Source of the DNA: Neobacillus cucumis
GTDB lineage: Bacteria; Bacillota; Bacilli; Bacillales_B; DSM-18226
Direction: 5' to 3'
Assembly (NCBI RefSeq): GCF_016107705.1
Contig: NZ_JAEHGC010000009.1
Span: 62,001-126,000, forward strand
Length of the DNA stretch: 64,000 nt
Shown in pieces: positions 28,471-37,523 of the stretch. The notes under the pieces were generated by a model. That model had not been told where the DNA came from. It saw only the letters and a list, made by a program, of their open reading frames with translations, and did no database searches. How positions within the stretch are numbered: position 1 is the first letter of the stretch; every line of letters starts with the position of its first letter. The position numbers were made by a program, and so were the translations under genes.

Positions 28471-29385
28471 ATGAATTTGAGTATTTTTACGGATATGTTA
28501 GGCTGTGAGTCATTTGAAGAGGCACTTCAACATGTTAAAAATTTGGGATTTGTCAACATTGATTTAAGAGGAAAATTAGACGGTTCTGCAATCGATAATA
28601 TTCCCTTAGATAAAGCAAGAAAACTAAGTTTACAAATCGAGAAGGAAAATCTAAAGGTTAGCTGTTTAAGTTCTTGGTCTGTCAACCCATGTACCTTCTC
28701 CGGGGAACCATCCTATCGGAACGATGACGAAAATCATCATAAACAAATGAGTACTGTTTTAAATCGATTATTTGATTTAGCAGATATATTTAATACCTCG
28801 TATATAAGAATTTATTCATTATACCGCCAAGAGGATTTCAATCTATTATCGGATGAAGAAAAGCAACGACAGTATAAACATAATGCAGAAGTTTTACTAA
28901 GACATGCAGAACATGCAAAAAATCGAGGAAAAATCTTATTGGTTGAAAATGAACCCCCTACCTTAACAAGTAATTGTGAAGAATTAGGGATTCTGATGAA
29001 ATACACCAATCATCCTCATTTAAAAATCAATTGGGATATCGTCAATGGCTGGCGGGCAGGGGAATATCCAACCTTGGAAAAATATGAACTTATTAAAGGA
29101 TTTATCAATCAAACCCATTTAAAAGGAGCTTCACGCTTATCAAATTCAATCACAAAAGAAAACCCATATGGCTTGTTTGGTAATTTTGCTATTGCAGGCA
29201 AAGATGACTTTGATCATGAACCTATTATGAAGGTGCTTGCGGAATATGACCCACAGGCAATTTTAACGATTGACACCCATTATCCGTCCTTTTATCAGCA
29301 AGATAAACTCGGTGAGGTAGAAGTTGTTTACCGTACCAAAGACTATTTCGAGAATCTTCTAAAAAAGGAGGGAGCTCATGAGTAA
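28471..29385 (+). CDS. Sugar phosphate isomerase/epimerase (AP endonuclease family 2)
   Basis: 304 residues forming a xylose-isomerase-like TIM barrel. Metal-site residues typical of the family show in LLVENEPPTL (Glu), INWDIVNGWRAG (Asp), INQTHLKGA (His) and LTIDTHY. Members are IolE/IolI-type dehydratases, ketose 3-epimerases or endonuclease IV relatives; next to a Gfo/Idh oxidoreductase the sugar role is most likely. The 3' end overlaps the UPF0261 gene by eight bases. Confidence 0.9.
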   Translation: MNLSIFTDMLGCESFEEALQHVKNLGFVNIDLRGKLDGSAIDNIPLDKARKLSLQIEKENLKVSCLSSWSVNPCTFSGEPSYRNDDENHHKQMSTVLNRLFDLADIFNTSYIRIYSLYRQEDFNLLSDEEKQRQYKHNAEVLLRHAEHAKNRGKILLVENEPPTLTSNCEELGILMKYTNHPHLKINWDIVNGWRAGEYPTLEKYELIKGFINQTHLKGASRLSNSITKENPYGLFGNFAIAGKDDFDHEPIMKVLAEYDPQAILTIDTHYPSFYQQDKLGEVEVVYRTKDYFENLLKKEGAHE

Positions 29386-30619
29386 GAAAGTTGTTTTAGT
29401 TGGTTCTCTAGATACGAAGGAAAAAGAATTTTTATATGTGAAAGAGATTATTGAAGAATCGGGTCTTGAAACTTTACTAATCAACACAGGTGTTTATGAG
29501 TCTTCTACTGTTGGTGACATTCTTAATACGGAGGTTGCATTAGCTGGGGGTACTTCAATTGAAGAACTAAGGAATAAAAATGATCGTGGATTTGCAGTTG
29601 CAGTCATGACAAAGGGAGCAAATGCAATTGTAAAGAAATTAGTAGAGGATGATCGTATTGCAGGTGTTTTTGGAATGGGAGGAACGGCTGGAACAACTGT
29701 TGGAGCAGCTGCCATGAAAAATGTACCGGTTGGAATTCCAAAACTAATTGTATCCACTGTTGCTTCAGGAAACACAAGGCCATATGTTGGTGAAAAAGAT
29801 ATTATGATGTTGTATTCGATTGTGGATATTGCAGGAATTAATAGTTTATCTGCCCAGATCCTTCGGAATGCTGCAAATGCCCTCAGTGGGATGGTAAAAG
29901 GAAATTCCATTACTGTTGTGAATGAAGAAAAGCCAATGATAGGGGCTACCATGTTTGGAGTTACCACCCCATGTGTGAATCAGACGAGAGAAATTTTAGA
30001 AAAGAATGGTTTTGATGTTCTCGTCTTTCATGCTACTGGCGCAGGTGGGGATGCGATGGAAAATTTAATAAACGATGGATTTATTCAGGGTGTGGTGGAT
30101 ATTACTACTACTGAGTTGGCTGATGGACTTGTTGGCGGAATTTTTTCATCAAGTGAACAGCGTTTAGAAGCAGCAGGTGCTAAGGGAATTCCTCAAGTTG
30201 TTTCAGTAGGCGCCCTGGATATGGTGAATTTCGGTCCTCCTGAAACAGTACCGGAAAAATTTAAAGATCGGAAATTCTATCAACACAATCCTACTACAAC
30301 CCTAATGAGGACAACAGTCGAAGAAAACTATATATTAGGTGGAAAATTAGCACAAAAATTAAGTAAGAGTTATTCACCAACAGTTGTTATTTTTCCAAAG
30401 GGCGGGGTGTCATTATTAGACAGGGCTGGTCAGCCATTTGATGGTATGGAAGAAAGGCAAGCTTTGTATACTGGTATTAAAGAGAACTTAGCACCACATA
30501 TTACATTTTTAGAAGTGGAAGAGGATATCAATGATCCTTGTGTTTCTAGTTTAATTGCTAACCAATTATTGGATTTATTAAAAACAAAAATAGGTGGTGT
30601 CAAGAATGCGAATCTCTAG
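29378..30619 (+). CDS. UPF0261 / Tm-1-like ATP-binding protein
   Basis: 413 residues of the UPF0261 family, which is the N-terminal half of the tomato virus-resistance protein Tm-1. Visible landmarks are [19 protein letters not shown] at the N-terminus, [38 protein letters not shown] and [16 protein letters not shown]. The plant protein binds ATP; the bacterial family has no settled enzymatic role. It overlaps the genes on both sides and is directly followed by the TIM-barrel protein that forms the other half of Tm-1, so the two products very likely act together. Confidence 0.9.
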   Translation: MSKKVVLVGSLDTKEKEFLYVKEIIEESGLETLLINTGVYESSTVGDILNTEVALAGGTSIEELRNKNDRGFAVAVMTKGANAIVKKLVEDDRIAGVFGMGGTAGTTVGAAAMKNVPVGIPKLIVSTVASGNTRPYVGEKDIMMLYSIVDIAGINSLSAQILRNAANALSGMVKGNSITVVNEEKPMIGATMFGVTTPCVNQTREILEKNGFDVLVFHATGAGGDAMENLINDGFIQGVVDITTTELADGLVGGIFSSSEQRLEAAGAKGIPQVVSVGALDMVNFGPPETVPEKFKDRKFYQHNPTTTLMRTTVEENYILGGKLAQKLSKSYSPTVVIFPKGGVSLLDRAGQPFDGMEERQALYTGIKENLAPHITFLEVEEDINDPCVSSLIANQLLDLLKTKIGGVKNANL

Positions 30620-31448
30620 AGAGGAAGTATTATCTCGTTTAAATAAACAAATTGAAAACAATCAAGTTATTATCGGCGGTGGTGCAGGAACAGGTTTATC
30701 GGCAAAAAGTGCTGAAATGGGCGGAATTGATCTTATTATCATCTATAATTCAGGCCGCTATCGGATGGCTGGCCGTGGTTCATTAGCAGGCTTAATGCCA
30801 TATGGTGATGCCAACCAGATTGTCGTAGAAATGGGACATGAGGTATTACCAGTTGTGAAGAATACTCCTGTTTTGGCGGGGGTTTGCGGTACAGATCCAT
30901 TTAAAGACATGGATTACTTTTTAAAACAATTGAAGGACTTGGGGTTTTCTGGTGTGCAAAACTTCCCAACTGTAGGATTATGCGATGGGCAGTTCCGCCA
31001 GAACTTAGAGGAAACCGGCATGGGCTATGATCTGGAAGTGGAAATGATTAAAAAGGCGCATGATCTGGGATTAGTGACTTCCCCATACGTTTTTAATGAA
31101 GAGGATGCTGTGAAAATGGCAGAGGCAGGTGCTGATATATTAGTAGCCCATGTTGGTTTAACGACAAAAGGTGCCATTGGTGCGAAAACTGCTATTGATA
31201 TTGATGGTGCCGTTGATTTAGTGCAGCGGATTCATGATGCAGGTAAGAGAGTTAATCCAAATATAATTGTTTTATGTCACGGTGGTCCTATCTCCGAACC
31301 AGAAGATGCCGAATATGTTTTAAGTAAAACAATAGGTGTCTCAGGATTTTTTGGAGCCTCCAGCATAGAACGTCTCCCGACTGAATTGGCGATTTCGGGG
31401 CAGGTTAAGAAGTTTAAGGAGATTAATACGAATAAAATTTATTCATAA
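30606..31448 (+). CDS. TIM-barrel 'phosphoenolpyruvate hydrolase-like' protein (Tm-1 C-terminal half)
   Basis: 280 residues with the conserved opening [20 protein letters not shown] and the segments [16 protein letters not shown] and [20 protein letters not shown]. This is the TIM-barrel family annotated as PEP hydrolase-like, equivalent to the C-terminal half of Tm-1. GGTGG lies nine bases before ATG 30606; the upstream GTG 30594 overlaps it. The gene overlaps the UPF0261 gene by 14 bases and ends at a strong terminator, closing the operon. Function unproven; a C-C or C-O lyase step on a sugar acid is a reasonable guess. Confidence 0.88.
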   Translation: MRISREEVLSRLNKQIENNQVIIGGGAGTGLSAKSAEMGGIDLIIIYNSGRYRMAGRGSLAGLMPYGDANQIVVEMGHEVLPVVKNTPVLAGVCGTDPFKDMDYFLKQLKDLGFSGVQNFPTVGLCDGQFRQNLEETGMGYDLEVEMIKKAHDLGLVTSPYVFNEEDAVKMAEAGADILVAHVGLTTKGAIGAKTAIDIDGAVDLVQRIHDAGKRVNPNIIVLCHGGPISEPEDAEYVLSKTIGVSGFFGASSIERLPTELAISGQVKKFKEINTNKIYS

Positions 31449-31453
31449 AAGAG

Positions 31454-31487
31454 AAAGCGACAGGGATTACCTGTCGCTTTTGTTTTT
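31454..31487 (+). terminator. Operon terminator
   Basis: AAAGCGACAGG and CCTGTCGCTTT form a perfect 11-bp stem with a five-base loop (31454-31480), followed by TGTTTTT. It ends the YesMN-linked ABC operon. Confidence 0.88.
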
Positions 31488-31744
31488 AATAATTCAATTT
31501 AAAAAGCAAGAAAAGAGATTGGAGGAGACTTTAACATTGTTATAAAATAGCTTACGAAAGAAAAGTGGAAGATATCCTTTCCGGATAATGGGAGACAAAT
31601 AAGAATGTTTTTAGCGCATACTGGTTGCCGCCCAGAAGCTATATAGGTAAAGACCTTTATGTTTCAATGTAATGTAGCCTATGCTTATAAAAAACAGCAG
31701 ATTTTAAAGAAAGAGAGCCAATAGTTGTAAAGGACACCTGAGGT

Positions 31745-31950
31745 ATGACAGAATTTCGGGAATCAAGTTTTATAGAAAATCAAATGATGTGGGGATTTGA
31801 ACCTTCAGACTCCGCAATCTTGACAAAGGACTTTTTCCTTGAAAAGAAAGTTAAGGATATATTGATTCCTGGTAGGGATATGGTAGAAATGCAAAGGTTT
31901 TTATAGACAACGGAATAAATCACTCTCTACCTAACCTCCTCAGGTATTCG
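31745..31950 (+). pseudogene. N-terminal remnant of a SAM-dependent methyltransferase
   Basis: From ATG 31745 (after CTGAGGT) the frame reads FIENQMMWGFEPSDSAILTK, then DFFLEKKVKDILIPG. After a frameshift near 31870 it continues as GYGRNAKVFIDNGIN. That is the N-terminus and glycine-rich SAM motif I of a class I methyltransferase family common in Bacillus. Nothing downstream keeps the fold, so the gene is dead. The rest of 31490-32160 is gene-free as far as I can see; one stretch near 31540-31670 may be older coding debris. Confidence 0.6.
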
Positions 31951-32160
31951 CCCAAGAAACAAATCCACGATATAATCCCATCTACTGTTTTGACCTTATT
32001 CTTAAATAGGAAGGAGAGCATGGCAACGGAAACCTGATGTCCTTTATGCACATAGTTTAAATTTGAAATTTGATAACCAAAATTACTTAGCAGGGAAATT
32101 CTAGATACAACAATATCATATTAAGAAAAAGTAATATCTGAAATATTTTATTTTTTTGAA

Positions 32161-32206
32161 TATTCACTATTGACGTTATTAGTTTGCAAGGTTAATATAG
32201 TGAATA
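32161..32206 (+). promoter_or_regulatory. Sigma-A promoter flanked by a perfect inverted repeat
   Basis: TTGACG (32170-32175), a 17-base spacer and TAATAT (32193-32198) form a good sigma-A promoter toward the amidase gene. It is bracketed by TATTCACTAT (32161-32170) and ATAGTGAATA (32197-32206), a perfect 10-bp inverted repeat overlapping both hexamers, which looks like a repressor site. Confidence 0.6.
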
Positions 32207-32270
32207 TAAGGAATATCTATTCATTACTGCTAAGAATTTCTAAATAATAAACTCTTTATTGAATTAATTT

Positions 32271-32331
32271 TTGAATACGCATTCAAACTAAATTGAATAC
32301 AGCATTCAAACTAAATTGAATACGCATTCAA
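32271..32331. promoter_or_regulatory. Three palindromic operators upstream of the amidase gene
   Basis: TTGAATACGCATTCAA occurs at 32271-32286 and 32316-32331, with a one-base-longer variant (TTGAATACAGCATTCAA) at 32293-32309. Starts are 22 and 23 bases apart, about two helical turns, so bound dimers would lie on one DNA face. The central CG pair recalls LacI-family operators. They lie downstream of the promoter at 32170, where a bound repressor would block elongation. Confidence 0.65.
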
Positions 32332-32446
32332 AAATACCCACATTAAAAAGATAAGGAGGTTTTTATCGACAAAATCATAACTTTGTAGATTTAAAAAGTT
32401 GGTAAGGTCACTGCATTATAATCGTATTTTTAAAGAGGGGACCTGC

Positions 32447-33844
32447 ATGATCGTAAACAAGTCGATTAAAGAAATCATCCATGGATATCGAGTTAAACAA
32501 TTTTCTCCAGTTGAAGTTTTTAAAGAGTTTGTAAACCAAACGAAAACGCTTAATCCTCAACTAAATGCTTTGATTACCATCAATGAAGAACAAGGTTTTC
32601 AGCAGGCCATAAGTTCCGAAAAGAAAGTAATGGCTGGTGAAGATTTAGGAGTACTTGAGGGGATTCCGATCTCCTTTAAAGATAATATTGATACAAAAGG
32701 AATTTTAACAACAAGTGGCTCTCCTATACATAAAAATCGAATTCCTGAACGTAATGCATTTGTTGTTAACCGGCTGCAAGAAGCAGGCGCCATCAATATT
32801 GGGAAAAATAATATGTATGAATTTGCTTTTGGGATTACCTCTAAAAACCCATTTTTCGGAGATATCATTAACCCATGGAATAATGGCGTTACGGCTGGTG
32901 GTTCTAGTGGTGGATCAGCTGCTGCCGTTGCGGCGAATCTTTGTTTAGGGTCCATTGGTACAGATACAGCCGGTTCGATTCGAGTCCCGTCATCATGTTG
33001 TGGCGTTGTTGGGTTAAAACCAACCCGCGAATTAATTAATAAACAAGGCATTACTCTATTATCTCCTTCACTTGACCATCTTGGCCCAATTGCCCAAAAT
33101 GTTGAGGATTTAGCTCTACTATTGGAAGCGATTACGAAACGGTCATTCATTAAGAATTGTATGGGTGATATTCGAGGGATGAGGATAGGGGTACCTAAGC
33201 GATACCTCCGTGATAAACTTGACAGCCTTGTAGAAGAATATTTTATTCGTGCTTTAAAAGCATTAGAAAATTTAGGTGCGAATGTGATTGTAATTGATCT
33301 GCCGATTACAGATGACCCTCGAGATATAGCCCATGTGATTGCTACTTCTGAGGTAGGGTATGAACATCGAGATATAATTCAATCTTCGCTTAGTCAATAT
33401 AGCGAAGGTGCTAGACAAACATTTGAAAAGAGTAAATCGATTTCTGCCCACGCATACTTGGAAGGATTAAACAAGCGAGCCCAATGGGATCAAGAAATAT
33501 CAAGTCTATTCGAGGGGATCGATATTCTTGTTACTCCTACCATACCTGTACCACCTACAGAAATTGATGTAATAGAAATAGAATTAGGTGGTGAGAGGGA
33601 ATCCGTTAACGAAAGCTTAATTCGCTTCACCAGTTTATTTAATGTAACGGGTCATCCCGCACTATCCATTCCGTGCGGCTTATCTGATGGATCTATTCCA
33701 ATCGGATTACAATTTATCGCTAATCATTTTAGAGAGGATCTCTTAATCAAGACTGCCTACTCGTATGAACAAGCCTATTTATTAGATTTTTATGCTAAAA
33801 GAATCGATAGGATAAGAAACTTAAAACAAAAAGCACTTATTTAA
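32447..33844 (+). CDS. Amidase-signature family hydrolase (GatA-like)
   Basis: 465 residues. The Ser-cisSer-Lys triad is intact: Lys in GIPISFKDNID, the glycine/serine signature GGSSGGSAAAVAA, and the nucleophile region DTAGSIRVPSSCCGVVGLKP. The C-terminal FNVTGHPALSIPCG segment is also typical. The enzyme hydrolyses a linear amide to acid and ammonia in the cytoplasm. ATG 32447 follows AGAGGGGACC; the frame extends to 32399 without a ribosome site. No gatB/gatC is near, so a catabolic amidase is more likely than the tRNA amidotransferase. It is a single gene framed by operator repeats, three before and four after. Confidence 0.92.
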   Translation: MIVNKSIKEIIHGYRVKQFSPVEVFKEFVNQTKTLNPQLNALITINEEQGFQQAISSEKKVMAGEDLGVLEGIPISFKDNIDTKGILTTSGSPIHKNRIPERNAFVVNRLQEAGAINIGKNNMYEFAFGITSKNPFFGDIINPWNNGVTAGGSSGGSAAAVAANLCLGSIGTDTAGSIRVPSSCCGVVGLKPTRELINKQGITLLSPSLDHLGPIAQNVEDLALLLEAITKRSFIKNCMGDIRGMRIGVPKRYLRDKLDSLVEEYFIRALKALENLGANVIVIDLPITDDPRDIAHVIATSEVGYEHRDIIQSSLSQYSEGARQTFEKSKSISAHAYLEGLNKRAQWDQEISSLFEGIDILVTPTIPVPPTEIDVIEIELGGERESVNESLIRFTSLFNVTGHPALSIPCGLSDGSIPIGLQFIANHFREDLLIKTAYSYEQAYLLDFYAKRIDRIRNLKQKALI

Positions 33845-33881
33845 CTCCTTAAAGTGGGGATGAATAAGCTTTTATTTTAGG

Positions 33882-33930
33882 AAAATCTTGAATGCGTATT
33901 CAAAAGGAATATTAAACTCCAAGATTTTTA
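33882..33930 (+). terminator. Amidase terminator with an operator copy in its loop
   Basis: AAAATCTTG (33882-33890) pairs with CAAGATTTT (33920-33928), followed by more T and A. The loop carries one copy of the 16-bp palindrome (33888-33903), which itself can fold. Moderately convincing. Confidence 0.45.
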
Positions 33931-34029
33931 AAAAATCAAGCTCGAAATGAATATGTATTCAAAAAGCTATCATTCGTTTGAAATTGAATGCGTATTCAAA
34001 AGGAATTCGTTTAAATAATACGTATTCAA
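33888..34029. promoter_or_regulatory. Four more operator palindromes upstream of the ABC importer
   Basis: TTGAATGCGTATTCAA at 33888-33903 and 33984-33999, ATGAATATGTATTCAA at 33947-33962 and the weaker AATAATACGTATTCAA at 34014-34029 repeat the motif found before the amidase. They precede the solute-binding protein gene at 34243, so one regulator probably controls both units. The remaining intergenic DNA to 34242 shows no gene. Confidence 0.65.
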
Positions 34030-34242
34030 AACAATTATTCTACCTACACCATAGAAATTACACCCTTCCAGCACGTCGCACATCGAAGAGTTACTTCCTA
34101 TTCAATTTGAAAAAAACCAGTATTTAACATTTTAAACTCGAACTTTGTATGTTTGTTTCATCATTCTCTTTTTGAAATCATTTTTAGTAGATTGGTAGCA
34201 ATTAAAAATTATATATAACCTTAAGAAGAAAGGAACATGCAA

Positions 34243-35592
34243 ATGAAACTAAGAAATGGATTTCGTATGATTGCTGTTTTGATTCTAATTGCAGCCCTTA
34301 TGATTACTGGCTGCAGCAAATCCTCCAGTAGTAATGAATCAAGTGGAGGATCTCTAAAGGGTAAGACAGTCACAGTGCTATTGTCAGCAGGGGGAGTCGG
34401 GCAATTTAATGCCTGGAAAGAAAGATCGAAAGAATTTACGAAAAAGACTGGAATTAAAGTAAAATTCATTGAAACACCTTACGAAAATTTACTCCAAAAC
34501 ATTACAACAGACGGTATTTCGAATAGAGGTGAGTATGACCTAGTCGTCCATTTGGACACAATGGGTTCATCCATTTCCCAGTTTTTAGAACCTCTAGATC
34601 CTTACGTGAAAAGAGACCATTTTGACTTAAATAGATGGCCAAAGTCAGTTCTTGATTTATCCACATTTGACAATAAACTTCTGAGTTTGCCAGTAAGGGC
34701 TCACGTCCAAATGCTATTCTATCGGAAAGATATTTTTAAGAAATTGAATCTGCAGCCACCTACAACATGGAGCGAGCTAGAAACCGATAGTAAAAAAATA
34801 ACTGAGAATACGAATCTATCAGGTATTGTACCTTACTATGCCTCAGGTAATAATGGCCAAAACCTTTACATGTGGACTGCTTATTTGTGGAGTAATGGCG
34901 GCGATATTTTTGATAAAAATATGAAACCGACCTTTGCTAGCAAACAGGGTGTGGAAGCAACACAAAAATATATTGACCTTCTCGTAAAAGATAAGGTGGC
35001 GCCTCCTGGTTCTGTAACATTTGGCGAACAGGATTCACGGACATACTTCAAACAAGGCAAGGGAGCCATGTGGGTTGGCTGGTGGTGGGTATATCCTGAG
35101 TTTAATAGTAAAGAGACTACTGCAAAAGGTGTCGCTGGAAATGTCGGTTTTGCACCGGTTCCTGGCTGGGAAGGAAAACAAAGCCAGGCAAATGTATCCA
35201 CTTTCCCATTAGCAATGATGAAGGGATCTAAAAATAAGGATGCGGCCTGGGAAGTTTTAAAATGGATTGCTGAACCGAGTGAAGAACTGGATATGGTAAC
35301 GAAAACATTGAAAAATGAAGTACCTGCAACTGTCCAATCTACCGTTGTTACACAAACTGCAAACCTTCGCAATAAAGAATTAAATGATTTAAGCGGCGGA
35401 TTTTATAATGTAGCTGCAGACAATTTTGAAAATGCCCGTACATTACCGAAAATCAAGGAATGGCCTCAGGTTGCTGATATTTTAAGTTCTGCCATTTCTA
35501 AGATGGCAACAGGCGGGTCTGTGGAAACAAATCTGCAGGAGGCGTCAAAGAAGGTTGAGCAGCTTTTAGATAAAGCTGGTTATTATAAGTAA
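34243..35592 (+). CDS. CUT1-type ABC transporter solute-binding lipoprotein
   Basis: 449 residues with a signal peptide ending in the lipobox MITGC, so it is membrane-anchored outside the cell. The mature protein is a family 1 solute-binding protein (VTVLLSAGGVGQFNAWKERS, LPVRAHVQMLFYRKDIFKKL). Two ATGs compete, 34237 and 34243; AGAAAGG is only three bases from the first and nine from the second, so I chose the second. It feeds the permeases at 35690 and 36568 and is preceded by four operator palindromes. Specificity is unknown. Confidence 0.92.
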   Translation: MKLRNGFRMIAVLILIAALMITGCSKSSSSNESSGGSLKGKTVTVLLSAGGVGQFNAWKERSKEFTKKTGIKVKFIETPYENLLQNITTDGISNRGEYDLVVHLDTMGSSISQFLEPLDPYVKRDHFDLNRWPKSVLDLSTFDNKLLSLPVRAHVQMLFYRKDIFKKLNLQPPTTWSELETDSKKITENTNLSGIVPYYASGNNGQNLYMWTAYLWSNGGDIFDKNMKPTFASKQGVEATQKYIDLLVKDKVAPPGSVTFGEQDSRTYFKQGKGAMWVGWWWVYPEFNSKETTAKGVAGNVGFAPVPGWEGKQSQANVSTFPLAMMKGSKNKDAAWEVLKWIAEPSEELDMVTKTLKNEVPATVQSTVVTQTANLRNKELNDLSGGFYNVAADNFENARTLPKIKEWPQVADILSSAISKMATGGSVETNLQEASKKVEQLLDKAGYYK

Positions 35593-35689
35593 GTTTTCTG
35601 GGAAATACCTATTCCAAAGTGGTTTAGAGGGAGACTTCAAAACCACTTTGGAGGGGTAACCCTACTCCAAAGATTAGGAGGGAGTTTCA

Positions 35690-36568
35690 TTGAAGAATAA
35701 TAGTTTTAAGTATATTTTGCTGGCTCCTGCACTCATTCTGATATTAGTAACGACCATTTATCCTTTACTAAAGTCTTTTTGGATTAGTCTTCACACTTGG
35801 GACTTAAAGGTATCCGCAGAAATGGGACCCTTTGTTGGGGCAGATAATTATATTCGCGCCTTTTCTGATGAGCAATTTTGGAACAGTGTGTGGATTACCT
35901 TAATTTTTACGGTATGTACGGTTATTCTAACGCTTGGACTTGGGATTGGTGTTGCCCTCTTATTAAGTAAAGAAAAACGCATTCTTTCCTATTTAAGAGC
36001 TGTCATTATTATCCCTTTTGCAATGAGTGCGGCATTGATCGGTTATTCCTGGCGATTCATGTTAAATTCCGATTACGGTTTATTTAATAAGATCCTAGAT
36101 TTTTTTATTCCTGCTCAATCACACACGGTTTGGTTAGGAACTCCTTTAACCTCTATTGCAGCACTTGTTTCGGTGGTTGTTTGGATTTGGCTTCCATTTA
36201 TGAGTCTTATGTTTATTAGCGGATTAATGGGAATGTCAAAAGAAGTATTTGAAGCAGCCCAGATGGATGGAGCCTCACCACTTCGAACGCTCATACATAT
36301 TACACTCCCAATGCTAAGGCCCATTATCTTAATTGCTGCGATTCTAATGACCATGTTTGCTCTTAAAGCATTTGACCCTGTTGTCACACTGACTCAAGGA
36401 GGACCTGGCAGCTCAACGGAAGTCCTAAATTTCCTGATTTATAAGATTGGCTTCCGCTATTTTGACATGGGATATGCATCAGCACTTGGTTATATTTTAG
36501 CTCTAATCACAATCGGATTTGTCATCATATACATGAGAAGGCTTGTGAAGGGAGACGATTGGAACTAA
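35690..36568 (+). CDS. CUT1 ABC transporter permease (MalF/UgpA-like)
   Basis: 292 residues, six membrane segments, EAA loop FEAAQMDGASPLRTLIHITL. Start is TTG 35690, eight bases after AGGAGGGAG. Its stop overlaps the next permease start (TAATG). Confidence 0.93.
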   Translation: MKNNSFKYILLAPALILILVTTIYPLLKSFWISLHTWDLKVSAEMGPFVGADNYIRAFSDEQFWNSVWITLIFTVCTVILTLGLGIGVALLLSKEKRILSYLRAVIIIPFAMSAALIGYSWRFMLNSDYGLFNKILDFFIPAQSHTVWLGTPLTSIAALVSVVVWIWLPFMSLMFISGLMGMSKEVFEAAQMDGASPLRTLIHITLPMLRPIILIAAILMTMFALKAFDPVVTLTQGGPGSSTEVLNFLIYKIGFRYFDMGYASALGYILALITIGFVIIYMRRLVKGDDWN

Positions 36569-37470
36569 TGAGTAACGCACTAGATTTAAGTAAGAAAGAA
36601 GAAAGATCAAACTTAATTAAAAATGAACTAAATGTAAATACGTCTAAGAAAAATTCCTTTCGAACATTCGGTTCGATTTTTGAAAGCATTGGTGTCCTGC
36701 TGGTTGTAATCTTTATGTTCCTTCCAATCTTTTGGATTTTAATTACCGCCTTTAAGCCGGAACATGAAGTCTACACCACCAGTATTCTGTTTAAACCTAC
36801 ATTAGATAATTTTAAAGCCGTTTTTAGTCCCTCTTTCAATTTGGGTAAATATTACTCGAATAGTTTAATCGTTGTGATTGTGACGTTGTTGGTAACAGTG
36901 CCGGTAAGTATTCTGGCCTCCTATAGTCTTTCAAGGTTTAAAATTCGGGGGAAACAACTCATTATGTTTGCCATCCTAGCAACCCAGTTTATTCCGTTGA
37001 TTGTCAATGTCATTCCATATTTTATTATGTTTAGAAATTGGGGGCTATTAGATACAACAATGGCTCTCATCATTGTCAATCTAGGTCATACCATTCCATA
37101 TGCCATTTGGTTAATGAAAGGTTTTATCGATCGAATCCCTCATGATATGGAAGAAGCGGCGACCATTGACGGTGCGAATCGCCTCCAGATCATCTGGCAT
37201 GTACTGCTGCCAATGGCCAAACCAGGAATTATTACAGCGACTGTTTTCTGCTTTGTCATCATTTGGAATGAATTTATGTTCGCACTCATCTTAACCAATC
37301 AGGATGCCGTTACATTACCAGTAGCATTATCCTTCTTTAATGGTGAAAAAGGCGTGTTATGGAATCAAATGGCTGCAGCCGGAATCATTTTTGTTCTGCC
37401 AACCGTCATCTTTATGCTCATTGTAAGAAAGCAATTCATATTAGGGATGACTTCAGGGGCAGTTAAATAG
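36568..37470 (+). CDS. CUT1 ABC transporter permease (MalG/UgpE-like)
   Basis: 300 residues with an unusually long hydrophilic N-terminus (about 40 residues) before the first of six membrane segments, and the EAA loop MEEAATIDGANRLQIIWHVL. ATG 36568 overlaps the previous stop; an in-frame TTG at 36559 is less likely. Completes the second importer; again no ATPase gene nearby. Confidence 0.92.
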   Translation: MSNALDLSKKEERSNLIKNELNVNTSKKNSFRTFGSIFESIGVLLVVIFMFLPIFWILITAFKPEHEVYTTSILFKPTLDNFKAVFSPSFNLGKYYSNSLIVVIVTLLVTVPVSILASYSLSRFKIRGKQLIMFAILATQFIPLIVNVIPYFIMFRNWGLLDTTMALIIVNLGHTIPYAIWLMKGFIDRIPHDMEEAATIDGANRLQIIWHVLLPMAKPGIITATVFCFVIIWNEFMFALILTNQDAVTLPVALSFFNGEKGVLWNQMAAAGIIFVLPTVIFMLIVRKQFILGMTSGAVK

Positions 37471-37523
37471 AGTTTCCTAAAATTTATATAGTTACTAAAT
37501 TATTTAAAAGGCAGGTCCTTCAA

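Noticed and set aside
31543..31680. Coding debris before the methyltransferase remnant (reads KIAYERKVEDILSG, then SAYWLPPRSYIGKDL)
   Set aside because: It contains stops and I could not assign it to any family.
32271..32331. CRISPR-like short repeats
   Set aside because: Repeats are 16 bp, perfectly palindromic and separated by only about six bases; there are no spacers or cas genes, so operators explain them better.
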